Program-made: the position numbers and the translations under genes
Source of the DNA: Phytohabitans houttuyneae
GTDB taxonomy: Bacteria > Actinomycetota > Actinomycetes > Mycobacteriales > Micromonosporaceae
Direction of reading: 5' to 3'
DNA length: 64,000 bases
NCBI RefSeq assembly: GCF_011764425.1
Contig: NZ_BLPF01000001.1
Span: 1,789,001 to 1,853,000, forward strand
Notes under the pieces: model-generated
What the model saw: the letters and a program-made list of their open reading frames with translations, nothing else
Told to the model about the DNA's origin: nothing
Databases searched by the model: none
Shown: in pieces, positions 42,758 through 55,651 of the stretch
Layout: each line of letters starts with the position of its first letter
Numbering within the stretch: the stretch's first letter is position 1

Positions 42758-45700
42758 TCACCGGCCGGCGCGAAGGGACGACATGATCTCCTGCGCCTCC
42801 CCGCGCACCCGGGCCGCCGAAGGCGCGTCGCCGTTGGCCTCGTACGCCCCGCCGAGCACGTGCAGGGCGAGGGCCAAGAAGGAGAGCCACCCGCGGGTGC
42901 GCCAGATCGCCACCGACTGCTCCAGGTAGGACACCGCCTGCGCGGGGCGCCCGGCCACCAGCTCGATCTCGCCCAGCGCGCCGAGCGCGTCGGCGATGTG
43001 GTGGCTCATGTTGAACTCCCGCCCGAGCGCCAGCGACGTCTCCGCCGCCTCGCGCGCCCGCGGGTCGCCCTGGCGCAGGTAGAGGCGGGCCAGCGCCACC
43101 ATGGTCAGGACCTCGGTGTAGACGTCGTGGTAGCGACGGGAGATGGCCAGGGACTCGTCCAGCATCCGGGCGCTTGTCTCCAGCTCGCCTGCCTCCCGGT
43201 AGGCGATGCCGAGAAACTGCAGCACGGCCGTCTCGTACCGCGGGTTGCCCAGCGCACGCGCGGCGGCCAGGGCGGCGTCGAGGTGGCCGATCGCCCGCGC
43301 CACGTCGCGCGACTCGGCCAGCGCCACGGCGAGCGCCACGTGCGCGCGGGCCTGCCCGCCGAGGTGGTCGGTCTCCTCGGCGAGCCGCAGGGCCCGCTCG
43401 CCGTACTCCAGCGCCTCCGCCTGGGCGCCCCGCGCGGTGAGCGCCCACGAGCACATCACCGCGGCGTCCGACATGCCGCGCCGCTCCCCCAGCTCGGCGA
43501 ACATGTCCAGCAGCCGGAACGCGTCCGCGTGGAAGCGGGTCGTCGCGTCGCCCACGTCGGGTGTGGAGTTCCACGTCACCACGTCGATGAGGCCGCGCAG
43601 CATGACGGCCTCGCCGAGCAGGTTGCCGGAGCGGCGGCAGGCCTCGATCACCAGGCGGTTGATGGCGCTCCAGTCGCCGTACATGCCGCGGATGTCGAAG
43701 TACTTCTCCAGGCAGCCGGCGAGGTCGAAGGCCAGCTCGTCGAGGTCGAGCGCGCACGCCTGCCGTACCACCGAGAGCAGCGCGGAGCGCTCGGCGTCGA
43801 ACCAGGCCAGCGGCTCCACGTCGTCCGGCGGCAGCTCCACGGCGGGGCGCGGGGCGGAGCCGCTGATCGCGGCGTAGCAGGGGCCGGGCACGCGGGCGGC
43901 CATCCGCTCGGCGATGGCCAGCCACCCGCCGAAGCCGCTGCCGAGCACCTCGATGCGGTCGCCGGGCGGGTCCTCGACGTCGGCGCGCTCGCGCGCGTAG
44001 AGGCGGACGAGGTCGTGGAAGCGGTACCGGAGCTGGCCGGCGGCGTCCACGCCGGACACCGCGACGAGCTGGGCGTCCACGAGAGACTCCAGGAGCCCGG
44101 CCGCGTCGGCCGCCTCCTCCAGCACGGCACCGGCGAGCCAGGCCGCGAAGTCGGGGGTGTCGAAGCGGCCGAGCCGGCGGAAGAGGCGCTTCGCCTCCTC
44201 CTTCAGCCCTCGTAGCTGAGCGCCAGCGAGGCGCGCACCTCCAGGTCGCCGGTGGCCAGCCGGTCCAGCCGGCGCCGCTCGTCGCGGAGCATCCGGGACA
44301 GGTGCGCCAGCCGCCACGTGGGGCGGGCGGTGAGCCGGGCGCCGGCCACCCGGACGGCGAGGGGCAGCCCGCCGCACAGCCGCACGATCGCGGCCGCCTC
44401 GTCGGGCTCGGCGGCGACCCGGGCGTCGCCGGCGACCCGGCCGAGCAGCTTGATCGCCTCGGCGCGGGCGAAGACGTCTAAATCGATCCAGCGAGCGCCC
44501 TCGACCCCGGTGAGGCGGGCGCGGCTGGTGAGCAGCACGGCACAGCTCGCCGCGCCGGGCAGCAGGGGGCGCACCTGCTCCTCGGAGGCGGCGTTGTCGA
44601 GGACCACCAGCACGCGCCGGCCGGCGAGGCGGGTGCGGTACAGCTCGGCCCGCTCGACCGGGTCGTTCGGGATCGCGCGGGCGTCGACGCCGAGCGCGCG
44701 CAAAAACCGCGCCAGCACGTCCGACGGGTCGAGGGCGACCGCCTCGGCGCCGCGCAGGTTGGCGTAGAGCTGGCCGTCCGGGTACGCGGAGGAGGCGAGG
44801 TGCGCCACGTGTACCGCGAGCGTGGTCTTGCCCACGCCACCCATCCCGGCGACACCGGCGACGGCGAGCGCGCTCGACGGGCGCCCCGCGGTCAGCAGGT
44901 GGTGCAGCTCGCCGGCCGGCCCGTCCCGGCCGGTGAAGTCGGGGATGTCGGGCGGCAGCAGCGCCGGCGCGGCGGGCGCGTGCTCCCCGGCGGTGGGCAT
45001 GGCCGCCGCCGGCACCGGGTCGGCGCGAAGGATCATCCGCTCCAGCTCGGCGATCTCCCGCCCCGGGTCGAGACCCTCGTACTCGGCGAGCAGGTTGCGG
45101 TACACCCGGTAGCTCTGCAGCGCCTCCACCTGCCGCCCGGTCCGGTACAGCGCGGTCATCTGGCGAACCCGCAGCCGCTCGCGCATCGGATGCGCGTCGA
45201 CCAGCGGCGCGATCTCGGCGGCGACCACCTCGGCGCGGCCGAGCTCGAGCTCCAGGTCGGCGAGGTCCTCGACGGCGGTCAGCCGCCGCTCCACGAGCCG
45301 CGCCCGGGCCGCTTCCACGAACGCGCCGGTGGCGTCCGCGAGCGGCTCGCCGCTCCACAGCCCCAGCGCGCCGCGCAGCAGCCGCGCCGCCTCCTCGGTC
45401 CCCCACGCACCGCCGCGTCGCGCGCCAGCCGCACGCCGTCGTCGAAGCGGGAGATGTCGACCTGCTCCGGCTCGACCAGCAGCTCGTACCCGGAGGGGCC
45501 GCTGTCGAGCACCTCGGGCGCGCCGAGCTCCGCGAGATGGGCGCGGATCACGGTGACCGCGTTGTGCACCTGGGACCTTGCCGTGGAGGGCGCGGCGCCG
45601 CCCCACATCGCCTCGATCACGGCCTCGCGGGAGATCCGGCGGCCGCGGTTGAGGAGCATGAGTGCGAGGAGTCCCCGAGTCTGTGCGCGGGGTATCCGGT

Positions 45701-45791
45701 GGTGGCGACCATCGATCACCACGGTGACCGGACCAAGCACCGCGAACTGTGTGGGATCTGTGTGTGCCACGTGTATGTGCGTTTGTATCAC
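42758..45791 (-). pseudogene. AfsR/SARP-type regulator with two frameshifts
   Basis: Three frames make one protein of about 1,011 residues. From a GTG near 45791: an OmpR-type DNA-binding domain (FAVLGPVTVVIDGRHHRIPR, SREAVIEAMWGGAAPSTARS), a BTAD-type helical domain (LRVRQMTALYRTGRQVEALQ), an NB-ARC ATPase (AGMGGVGKTTLAVHVAHLAS, VLVVLDNAASEEQVRPLLPG) and C-terminal TPR helices. The breaks are at runs of five and three Gs (minus strand; 45400-45404 and 44207-44209). Adding one G at each restores VRGGTEEAARLLRGALGLWS and LSYEGLKEEAKRLFRRLG. AfsR-type proteins activate secondary metabolism. The even spread of single-base losses suggests sequencing error. Confidence 0.85.
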
Positions 45792-45943
45792 GGCCCCTGC
45801 CAGGCTAGAAAGCGCCCACGGGGTTCCCGCGCGGCTGCCCCTGCCCACCCCGGACACGTACCTCGGGGGAGTGCGAACCAGGGTTGGAGCAAGGAGCGCG
45901 ACGCGAGCCGGGGGATGCGGGAACCCCGTGACGGCAGGCGAAA

Positions 45944-45970
45944 TCAGGGCGCCCCGGCGGGGCGCCCTGA
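45944..45970 (-). terminator. Strong 12-bp hairpin terminator of the GH3 gene
   Basis: TCAGGGCGCCCC and its exact complement around GGC, 20 bp beyond the GH3 stop; the minus strand continues TGATTTCG. No other gene end is near. Confidence 0.75.
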
Positions 45971-45990
45971 CTATCGGGTTCGGGTGACGG

Positions 45991-48147
<2,157 letters not shown>

Positions 48148-48320
48148 ATCGTCTCCCCCGCGGCACGGCCGGGTGCCCGGCAGCCCCGGTGGCCCGGGAT
48201 GTCCGCCGTACCGCTGCGTTCGATCCTCGTAGCGGCGATTTGGCCGCGTCAATGCCAGGTCAACAAGAAAGCTTACGGGCAAGCTCCGGAAAGTTTTCCA
48301 AGATCGGAAGGAAGTTGGGT

Positions 48321-50366
48321 GTGAGGGAATCGGAAGCCGAGTCACCGAGCGCCGGGACCTCGTCCGGGAGAACGCTCGCTGACCGGCTCCGAGGCGCGCG
48401 ACGGAAGGGCTTCGTGGGGCGGCTGCAGGAGCAGGAGGAGTTCCGGAAAGCGCTCCACGAGCGGCCGCCGTCCAGCACCGTCCTCTTCGTACACGGTCCT
48501 GGCGGTGTGGGAAAGACCGCATTGCTCGCCGTCTTTGCCGAACTGGCGGCCGAGGCGGGCCGTCCCGTCGTGCGGGTCGACGGCCGGACCGTCCGAGCGG
48601 TGTCACACGGCATTTCCGGCGCGGTCGGAAATGCCTCCCCCGGGCTTGTGCTGCTGCTCGACACGTACGAGCTTCTCGAACCGGTCGACGAGTGGCTCCG
48701 CGAGACGTACCTGCCCGCGCTGCCCGCCGACGCGCTCGTTGTGGTCGCCGGCCGCAACCCGCCCTCGCCCGGCTGGGTGGCCGACCCGGGGTGGCGTTCG
48801 CTGCTGCGGGTGCTGCCGCTGCGCAACCTGCCGCCGGCGGAGAGCCGCGAGTTCCTGGCCGCGCGCGGCGTGCCGGACGACCGGCAGGAGGCGGCGGTCG
48901 CGTTCACCCATGGGCACCCGCTCGCGCTGGCGCTGGTCGCCGGCGCGGGTCCGGCGCCGTTCCGGCCCGGGCAGGAGCCCGACCTGGTGCGCGTGCTGCT
49001 GTCCCGCTTCGTCGACCAGGTGCCCGGCCCGCGCCACCGGGCCGCGCTGGAGGCCGCCGCCCACCTGCGCGTGACGACCGAGGAGCTGCTGGCCGACACG
49101 CTCGGCGGCGACGACGTGCCGGCGCTGTTCGACTGGCTGCGCGGGCTGCCGTTCGTGGAGCAGGGGCCGCACGGCCTGTACCCGCACGACCTCGCGCGCC
49201 AGGTGCTCGACGCCGACCTGCGCTGGCGCAGCCCGGACGGGTACCGCCGGCTGCACCGGGCCAGCCGCGCCGCGCTCATCCGCCGGGTCCAGCGCACGCA
49301 GGGCGCCGCGCAGCGGGAGGCGATCTACGACGTGCTCTTTCTGCATCGGTCCAGCCCGGTGCTCGGCGCGCACTACCGCTGGGAGTCGCTCGGGCAGGCC
49401 ACCGCCGGGCCGGTCACGGCCCGCGAGCGGGACCCGATCTTCGCGCTGGTCGAGCGGCACGAGGGCGCCGACTCCGCACGCATCGCCAGGCATTGGTACG
49501 GGCGCCAGCCGGCCGCCTTCTCGGCCTACCACGACGAGGACGGCGCGTTCTTCGGCTTCGACGCGACGCTGGACCTGCACGAGGCGGGCGAGGAGGATCT
49601 CGCGGCCGACCCCGCGGCGCGCGCCGCCGTCGACGTGGCCCGCCGGTACGGCCCCACCCGCGCCGGCGAGGAGATGATCTACCACCGCTTCTTCCTCGGG
49701 CGGGACACGTACCAGGACATCTCCTCCGCCACGAACCTCTTCGCCACCGCCTGCTGCCGCCACTGGGTGACGCGGCCGCGACTGGCGTGGAGCTTCCTCG
49801 CGGTGGCCGACCCGGACGCGTACCACGCGCTCTTCACCCACATGAACCTCCGGCTCCAGCCCGAGGCCGCGTTCACGGTCGGCGGCCGGCGGTACGGCGT
49901 CTACACGCACGACTGGCGGGCCGAGCCGCTGCTGCGCTGGTACGAGGTGATGGCCGACCGCGAGCTGGGCGAGGCGGCCCCGGACGCCGGCGGCTCCACT
50001 GTGGATACTCCCGCGCTGGTGGTGCTGTCGCAGCCGGAGTTCCGGGCCGCCGTGCGGCGGGCACTGCGCGACTACACCCGCGGCGACGCGCTGGCCGCCA
50101 ACCCGCTGTCCCGCTCCCGCGTGGTGGTCGAGCGCTCCGGCGACCTGCGCACCGTGCTGCGGGAGGCGGCCGAGTCGCTGCGCGGCAGCCCGCGGGACGA
50201 GAAGCTGTACCGCGCGGTGCACCGCACGTACCTGGAGCCGGCTGCCACGCAAGAGCTCGCGGCCGAGCGGCTGGAGCTGCCCTTCAGCACGTACCGCGCG
50301 CACCTGACGGCCGGCATCGAGCGGATCGCGGAGTGGCTCTGGCACCGCGAGATGTCCGGGAGCTAG
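48321..50366 (+). CDS. AAA ATPase with a large unassigned C-terminal region
   Basis: 681 residues from a GTG at 48321 with GGAAGGAAG upstream. KGFVGRLQEQEEFRKALHER and LFVHGPGGVGKTALLAVFAE (~65) begin a P-loop domain, with LVLLLDTYELLEPVDEWLRE as Walker B and a winged-helix-like part (LPFVEQGPHGLYPHDLARQV). From residue ~350 to the end is a different region (MIYHRFFLGRDTYQDISSAT, YGVYTHDWRAEPLLRWYEVM) that I cannot assign; its shape recalls an acyltransferase-like fold. The final 100 residues (QPEFRAAVRRALRDYTRGDA) look like a helical DNA-binding domain. It may be a STAND-type regulator. Confidence 0.75.
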   Translation: MRESEAESPSAGTSSGRTLADRLRGARRKGFVGRLQEQEEFRKALHERPPSSTVLFVHGPGGVGKTALLAVFAELAAEAGRPVVRVDGRTVRAVSHGISGAVGNASPGLVLLLDTYELLEPVDEWLRETYLPALPADALVVVAGRNPPSPGWVADPGWRSLLRVLPLRNLPPAESREFLAARGVPDDRQEAAVAFTHGHPLALALVAGAGPAPFRPGQEPDLVRVLLSRFVDQVPGPRHRAALEAAAHLRVTTEELLADTLGGDDVPALFDWLRGLPFVEQGPHGLYPHDLARQVLDADLRWRSPDGYRRLHRASRAALIRRVQRTQGAAQREAIYDVLFLHRSSPVLGAHYRWESLGQATAGPVTARERDPIFALVERHEGADSARIARHWYGRQPAAFSAYHDEDGAFFGFDATLDLHEAGEEDLAADPAARAAVDVARRYGPTRAGEEMIYHRFFLGRDTYQDISSATNLFATACCRHWVTRPRLAWSFLAVADPDAYHALFTHMNLRLQPEAAFTVGGRRYGVYTHDWRAEPLLRWYEVMADRELGEAAPDAGGSTVDTPALVVLSQPEFRAAVRRALRDYTRGDALAANPLSRSRVVVERSGDLRTVLREAAESLRGSPRDEKLYRAVHRTYLEPAATQELAAERLELPFSTYRAHLTAGIERIAEWLWHREMSGS

Positions 50367-50415
50367 CAGTTTTCGGTCTGGAGAACGAGCAGTTCGCGCC
50401 CGTACGTTCCCGGGC

Positions 50416-51204
50416 ATGCGTTCGTACCCGGAGATGGAGCTGGACCGGCTGCTGAGCCGCGGCCGCTTCGTGGGTGACCTGACCGAGCACGTCCTTGGCC
50501 TCGCCGGGCTGCAGCCCGGCATGCGGGTGCTCGACGTCGGCTGCGGTACCGGCGACGTCGCGTTCGTCGCGGCCCGGCTGGTGGGTCCGGACGGCGCCGT
50601 GATCGGGGTGGACCGCGACCCGGCGGCCATCGCCCGCGCGCGGGCGCGGACCTCGCTGGGCAACGTGCGCTTCCTGGCCGCCGACGCCGCGCGCCTCGAC
50701 CTGGACGTGCCGATCGACGCGGTGGTCGGCCGGCAGATCCTGCTGCACCTGGCCGAGCCGGCGGCTGTCCTGCGACACCTGCGCGGGCTGCTCGCGCCGG
50801 GCGGGCTGGTCGCCTTCCAGGAGCCGGACTGGGCCGGTGCCGGCGCGCACCCGCACTGCCCGCTCGTGGAGGTCACGCTCGGACGCATCCGGGAGACGCT
50901 GCGGCGCACCGGCGCGGACCCGCGGGCCGGCGTGCGGCTGCGCCAGATCCTCGCCGACGCCGGCGTGGCGCACCCGAGGGCGATCCTCGGCGCGCGGGTC
51001 GAGGGCGGGCCGGACTCGCTCGTGTACGCGGAGCTTGTCGCCACCACCCGCGACCTGCTCGGCGACATGGAACGCACCGGCGTGGCGGCACCCGGCGAGG
51101 TGTCCGTCGAAACCCTCGCGGCTCGGCTGCGCGAGGAAGTCGTATCCACCGGGGCCACGGTGACGTCGGCCCACTTCATCGGCGCTTGGGGTAGCTCGGA
51201 ATGA
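50416..51204 (+). CDS. SAM-dependent methyltransferase
   Basis: 262 residues from an ATG. MRVLDVGCGTGDVAFVAARL is a classic motif I, followed by AVIGVDRDPAAIARARA, NVRFLAADAARLDLDV and LRGLLAPGGLVAFQEPDW. It matches class I methyltransferases acting on small molecules. Its stop overlaps the DUF1772 start (GGAATGAGA), so the two are coupled; the oxidoreductase gene follows. The acceptor is unknown. Confidence 0.85.
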   Translation: MRSYPEMELDRLLSRGRFVGDLTEHVLGLAGLQPGMRVLDVGCGTGDVAFVAARLVGPDGAVIGVDRDPAAIARARARTSLGNVRFLAADAARLDLDVPIDAVVGRQILLHLAEPAAVLRHLRGLLAPGGLVAFQEPDWAGAGAHPHCPLVEVTLGRIRETLRRTGADPRAGVRLRQILADAGVAHPRAILGARVEGGPDSLVYAELVATTRDLLGDMERTGVAAPGEVSVETLAARLREEVVSTGATVTSAHFIGAWGSSE

Positions 51205-51671
51205 GAACGATCTCGCTGGTACTCAGCCTCCTGACCACCGGCCTCGCGGCCGGCCTCTTCTACACGTACTCGATGTCGGTCATGCCGGGCCTCGCCCGGG
51301 TCGGCGACCGCACGTTCGTCGAGGCGATGAGCAGCATCAACAAGGCCATCCTGAATGGCTGGTTCGCGATCGCCTTCGGCGGCGCGCTGCTCTTCACGGC
51401 CGTGGCCGCGCTCCTGCACCTGGGCGCCGGCCACCGCGCGGCCCTGCCGTGGATCGTCGCGGCGCTGGTGCTGTACGTGGCTCAGCTGGCCGTCACGTTC
51501 ACGGTCAACGTCCCGCTCAACAACGACCTCGTCGCGGTCAACCTGGACACCGGCGACCTGGCCGCCGCCCGCGAGCGCTTCGAGGCGGCGTGGGTCCGCT
51601 GGAACGTGGTGCGCACGCTGCTGGTCACCGGCGCGTTCGGCGCGATGATCGGCGCTGCGCTGAAGGCTTGA
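51201..51671 (+). CDS. DUF1772 (anthrone-oxygenase-like) membrane protein
   Basis: 156 residues with four hydrophobic segments. LLTTGLAAGLFYTYSMSVMP, FTVNVPLNNDLVAVN and WVRWNVVRTLLVTGAFGAM are the usual DUF1772 marks. Relatives include fungal anthrone oxygenases, but most bacterial members have no known reaction. It is coupled to the methyltransferase upstream and lies 34 bp before an NADPH-dependent reductase, hinting at a small tailoring group. Confidence 0.8.
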   Translation: MRTISLVLSLLTTGLAAGLFYTYSMSVMPGLARVGDRTFVEAMSSINKAILNGWFAIAFGGALLFTAVAALLHLGAGHRAALPWIVAALVLYVAQLAVTFTVNVPLNNDLVAVNLDTGDLAAARERFEAAWVRWNVVRTLLVTGAFGAMIGAALKA

Positions 51672-51705
51672 CCTCAGGCCCGCTTGAGGTTGCAGGCTTG
51701 TCGGT

Positions 51706-52653
51706 GTGAGAGTCGTGTGGCTGACGAAGTTTGGTGACCCTTCGGTGCTCGTGGCGGGCGACGCCCCGGATCCCGTGCCGGACCCGGGGCAGGTCGTGAT
51801 CGACGTGGCGTTCGCGAACATCACGTTCATCGAGACCCAGTTCCGCGCGACGGGGGCCGGCCCGTTCAAGGCCGAGCCGCCGCTCATCCCCGGCAACGGC
51901 GTCGGCGGGGTGATATCGGCGGTCGGGCCGGACACGGACACCGGCCTGGTGGGGCGCCGGGTGGTGACGAGCCTCAACGGCACCGGCGGGTACGCGTCCC
52001 GGGTGGTGGTCGACGCCACGGCACCGTTCGAGGTGCCGGACGGGCTGGCGCTGGACGACGCGGTGGCGCTGCTGGCCGACGGGCGTACGGCCACGATGCT
52101 CATCCGCGCGGCCGCCCTCTCCCCCGGCGAGCGGGTGCTGGTCGAGGCGGCCGCCGGCGGCGTCGGCAGCCTGGCGATCCAGCTCGCGAAGGCGGCCGGC
52201 GCCCGCGTCGTCGCCGCGGCCGGTGGCGAGCGCAAGCTGGCCTTGGCCCGCGAGCTGGGCGCGGACGCCGCGGTGGACTACCGGCAGCCGGGCTGGGCCG
52301 CGGAGGCCGGCGCGCTCGACGTCGTGCTGGACGGGGTCGGCGGCTCGGTCGCGCGTGAGGCGTTCGAGCTGCTGGTGCCGGGCGGGCGGATGCTGAGCTA
52401 CGGCCTGGCCAGCGGCGAGTGGGCCACGATCGCGCCAGAGGAGGCGGCGTCACGCGGCGTGGAGCTGATCCGCCCGCGTCCAACCCCGCAAGAGCTTCGG
52501 TCGTACGTGGAGAGCGCCCTCGCCACGGCGGCGGCGGGCCTGCTGCGCCCGGTGATCGGCCAGCGCTTTCCGCTCGACCGCGCGGCGGACGCCCACGCCG
52601 CGATCGAGTCCCGCGCCACGGTCGGCAAGACCCTCCTCGAGGTCAAGCCCTGA
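51706..52653 (+). CDS. Quinone-oxidoreductase-type NADPH dehydrogenase (MDR family)
   Basis: 315 residues from a GTG. PLIPGNGVGGVISAVGPDTD, LVEAAAGGVGSLAIQLAKAA (NADPH binding) and FPLDRAADAHAAIESRATVG are typical of zinc-independent MDR reductases; no zinc Cys cluster is seen. It reduces quinones or enones using NADPH. The 58-bp repeat follows its stop by 20 bp, but in the opposite orientation. Confidence 0.88.
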   Translation: MRVVWLTKFGDPSVLVAGDAPDPVPDPGQVVIDVAFANITFIETQFRATGAGPFKAEPPLIPGNGVGGVISAVGPDTDTGLVGRRVVTSLNGTGGYASRVVVDATAPFEVPDGLALDDAVALLADGRTATMLIRAAALSPGERVLVEAAAGGVGSLAIQLAKAAGARVVAAAGGERKLALARELGADAAVDYRQPGWAAEAGALDVVLDGVGGSVAREAFELLVPGGRMLSYGLASGEWATIAPEEAASRGVELIRPRPTPQELRSYVESALATAAAGLLRPVIGQRFPLDRAADAHAAIESRATVGKTLLEVKP

Positions 52654-52673
52654 CGCGGCTTGAAGCCCGCCCA

Positions 52674-52731
52674 CCGCGGAGGGTGAGGCCGCGGGAGCAA
52701 CGGTCCGGACCACGGCGGGCGTCGCGGTAGC
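52674..52731 (-). repeat. 58-bp dispersed repeat, copy D
   Basis: The minus strand reads GCTACCGCGACGCCCGCCG through CCTCACCCTCCGCGG. It lies 36 bp downstream of the dinB stop in that gene's orientation, between it and the 3' end of the oxidoreductase gene. It is two changes from copy C. Confidence 0.85.
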
Positions 52732-52766
52732 TCACATCTGGGAAAAGCAACTCCGGCGGGTGAGCC

Positions 52767-53959
52767 TCAGTCCGGGAGCATGGGCATCGTCAGGCCGGGG
52801 TCGCGGCCGAGCAGCACCGCGCGGGTCAACGCGGACGTGCCGAACCTGTCGCGGACGGCGTCGACCGCCTCGTCGAGGTCGGCGCCGCTGTCCGGGTTGA
52901 ACGGAAGCATCAGCTGGACAGCCTTGCTGTCGTCGAGGTTGCCGACCGCGACGCCGACCAGCGTCACCCCGCGCTCGTCGATCATGGGCATGGCGGTGGC
53001 GAGCAGGCCGCGGAGGGCTTCGAGGATCGTCCTCGTGTTGGCGGTGGCGCGCGGCAGGGTGTGCGAGCGGGCCGCGCGGGTGAAGTCGTCGAAGCGCAGG
53101 CGCAGCATCACCGTGCGACCCACCCGGTTGGCCGCGCGCATGCGCCGTGCCACGCGGTCGACGAGCCCGCACAGCACCGCGTCCAGCTCGGGCGGCGTGC
53201 GCGGCCGGCGGCCGAGCGCGCGCTGGGCTCCGATCGAGCCCCGCCGGCGTCCGGTCTGGACGCGGCGCGGGTCGTGGTTGTGCGCGAGCGCGTGCAGGTG
53301 GCGCCCGGCCGCCACGCCCAGCATCGAGACCAGCGCCGCCTCGCCGATCCGCGCGACCGCGCCGACCGTGCGCAGGCCGCGGTCGCGCAGCTTGGTCGCC
53401 GTCACCGGGCCGACGCCCCACAGCCGCTCGACCGGCAGCGGGTGGAGGAACGCCAGCTCACCGCCGACCGGCACGACCAGCAGCCCGTCCGGCTTGGCCA
53501 CGCCGCTGGCCACCTTGGCCAGGAACTTGGTCTTTGCCACTCCGACGGTGATCGGCAGGCCGACCCGGCGCCGCACCTCGGACCGCAGGCGGGCGGCGAT
53601 GTCGGCGGGCGTGCCGGAGATCTTGCGGAGGCCACCCACGTCGAGGAACGCCTCGTCGATCGAGATCCCCTCGACGAGCGGGGTGGTGTCGCGGAAGACC
53701 TGGAAGACGGCCTTGCTCGCCGCGCTGTACGCCGACATCCGCGGCTCGACCACGACGGCGTCCGGGCACAGCCGGCGGGCCTGGCGGCCCCCATGGCGGT
53801 GCGCACGCCGCGCGCCTTCGCCTCGTAGCTGCACGCCAGGACCACGCCGCCGCCGACGATGACCGGCCGGCCGCGCAGTCGCGGATTGTCCCGCTGCTCG
53901 ACGGACGCGTAGAAGGCGTCGAGGTCGGCGTGCAGGATGCTGGCTCCCACGTGGATCAT
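52767..53959 (-). pseudogene. dinB: DNA polymerase IV (DinB) with one frameshift
   Basis: Two frames give a 397-residue Y-family polymerase. The first holds [17 protein letters not shown] with the first catalytic Asp. The second holds [20 protein letters not shown] with the catalytic Asp-Glu, the thumb ([20 protein letters not shown]) and the little finger. The break lies in a run of five Gs (minus strand; 53788-53792); a sixth G gives [15 protein letters not shown], the usual family sequence. It bypasses lesions as an error-prone polymerase. The start could be the ATG at 53959, the ATG at 53971 or the GTG at 53953. A LexA-like site overlaps the start region. Confidence 0.85.
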
Positions 53960-53962
53960 GTT

Positions 53963-53976
53963 CGCACACATGTTCT
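53963..53976. promoter_or_regulatory. Possible LexA (SOS) box at dinB
   Basis: The minus strand reads AGAACATGTGTGCG, 11 of 14 positions like the CGAACATATGTTCG type of LexA site used by Gram-positive bacteria. It lies right at the dinB start, where repression would act. Confidence 0.4.
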
Positions 53977-54065
53977 AATCCGGGAAGCGTGTCGAGACCG
54001 GCGGGGCGGCAACGACCACGTGTCGAGAGGCGCCACGAAGGCGCCGCGACCCCGAAGGATCTCCG

Positions 54066-55609
54066 ATGAACGAGACGACGCCCCCGAAGGCCGGCGCCCG
54101 GGAGTGGATCGGCCTGGCGGTGCTCGCGCTCCCGAGCCTGCTCGTCGCGATCGACCTCTTCGTGCTGCTGCTCGCGCTCCCCACCTCAGCGCTGACCTCG
54201 CGCCGACGAACAACGAGCAGCTGTGGATCCTCGACGTGTACGGCTTCCTGCTGGCCGGCTTCATGATCACGATGGGAACGCTGGGCGACCGCATCGGAAA
54301 GCGGCGGCTGATGCTGATCGGCGCGGTCGGGTTCGTGGCCGCGTCGGTGCTCGCCGCCTACTCGACAAGCCCCGAGATGCTCATCGTGGCCCGCGCGCTG
54401 CTCGGCATCGCGGGTGCCTCGCTGGGTCCGACGATGCTCGGGCTGATCGGCAGCATGTTCCGCGACCCGCGCCAGCGCACCACCGCGATCGGCACGTGGG
54501 TCGTCTGCATGATGGGCGGCATCGCGCTCGGGCCGCTGGTCGGCGGCGTGATGCTGGAGCACTTCTGGTGGGGCTCGGTCTTCCTGCTCGGCGTCCCCGC
54601 GATGGTGCTGCTGCTGATCCTCGGACCGATCCTGCTCCCGGAGCACCGCAACCCGAACGCCGGACGCCTCGACCTCGCCAGCGTCGCCCTCTCGCTGGCC
54701 GCGATCCTGCCCGCCATCTACGGCCTCAAGGAGCTGGCCCGCAACGGCTGGGAGCTGGAGGCGGTCGCCGCGCTCGCGTTCGGCGTGACGATGGGCGTGC
54801 TCTTCGTGCGCCGGCAGCGGCGGCTGGCGGACCCGCTCCTGGACCTGCGGCTGTTCGCCAACCGCGCGTTCGCCACGGCGCTGTCCTGCATGCTGATCAA
54901 CACGATGCTGCCGGGTGCCACGATGGTGCTGCTCACCCAGTTTCTGCAGCTCGTCGAGGGGCTCACGCCACTGGGCGCCGGCCTCGCGCTGGTACCGGCC
55001 GCGTTCGCCGGCATCGTGAGCGTGCAGCTGGCACCGCTCGCCGCGCGGCGGGTGCGCCCGGCACACCTGATCTCGGCCGGGATGGTGGTCGCCGCCACCG
55101 GGCTCTTCGTGATCACGCAGTCGGACACCGCGGTCGGGCTGGTCGCCGGGTTCTCGCTGATCAACCTCGGTGCCGGGCCGCTGATCACACTCGGTACCAA
55201 CATCGTGGTCGGAGCCGCGCCGCCCGAGAAGGCCGGCTCGGCGGCGTCGGTCTCCCAGGTGAGCAACGAGTTCGGCTTCGCGCTGGGTATCGCGACGATG
55301 GGCAGCCTCGCCGCCGCCGTGTACCGCGCGGACGTGGCCGGCACACTGCCGCCGGGCGCACCCGCCGCGGCCCGGGACACGCTCGCCGGTGCGGCCGCCG
55401 CGGTGCCCCAGCTGCCGGCGCCACTCGGCGAGGCGGTGCTGGCGTCTGCACGCGCCGGGTTTACCAGTGGGCTGCACACGGTGGCCGCGGTCAGCGCGGT
55501 GCTGGTGCTGGGCGTCGCCGTGGTGTCGCTGGTGCTGCTGCGACAGGTGCCGCCGGTCGGCGCGGCGACCACGGCTCCGGCCGAGCCGGAGGCCGTGCCC
55601 GCGGCGTAA
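54066..55609 (+). pseudogene. MFS drug exporter (DHA2 type) with one frameshift
   Basis: From an ATG at 54066 with AAGGATC upstream, a 514-residue transporter of about 14 helices. The first frame gives WIGLAVLALPSLLVAIDLFV; the second continues with HLSADLAPTNNEQLWILDVY, then GTLGDRIGKRRLMLIGAVGF (motif A) and ALLGIAGASLGPTMLGLIGS. A missing C in a run of four (54179-54182) would join them as LLLALPHLSADL. DHA2 exporters expel drugs or metabolites with proton entry. The substrate is unknown. Divergent from dinB. Confidence 0.85.
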
Positions 55610-55615
55610 GCCAGT

Positions 55616-55646
55616 CCTGGTCCGCCCGCTGCGCGGGCGGACCAGG
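55616..55646. terminator. Bidirectional hairpin terminator
   Basis: A 14-bp perfect stem (CCTGGTCCGCCCGC with its complement, loop TGC) lies between the convergent MFS and copper-chaperone genes, six bases past the first stop and six before the second. Confidence 0.75.
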
Positions 55647-55651
55647 AAGGA

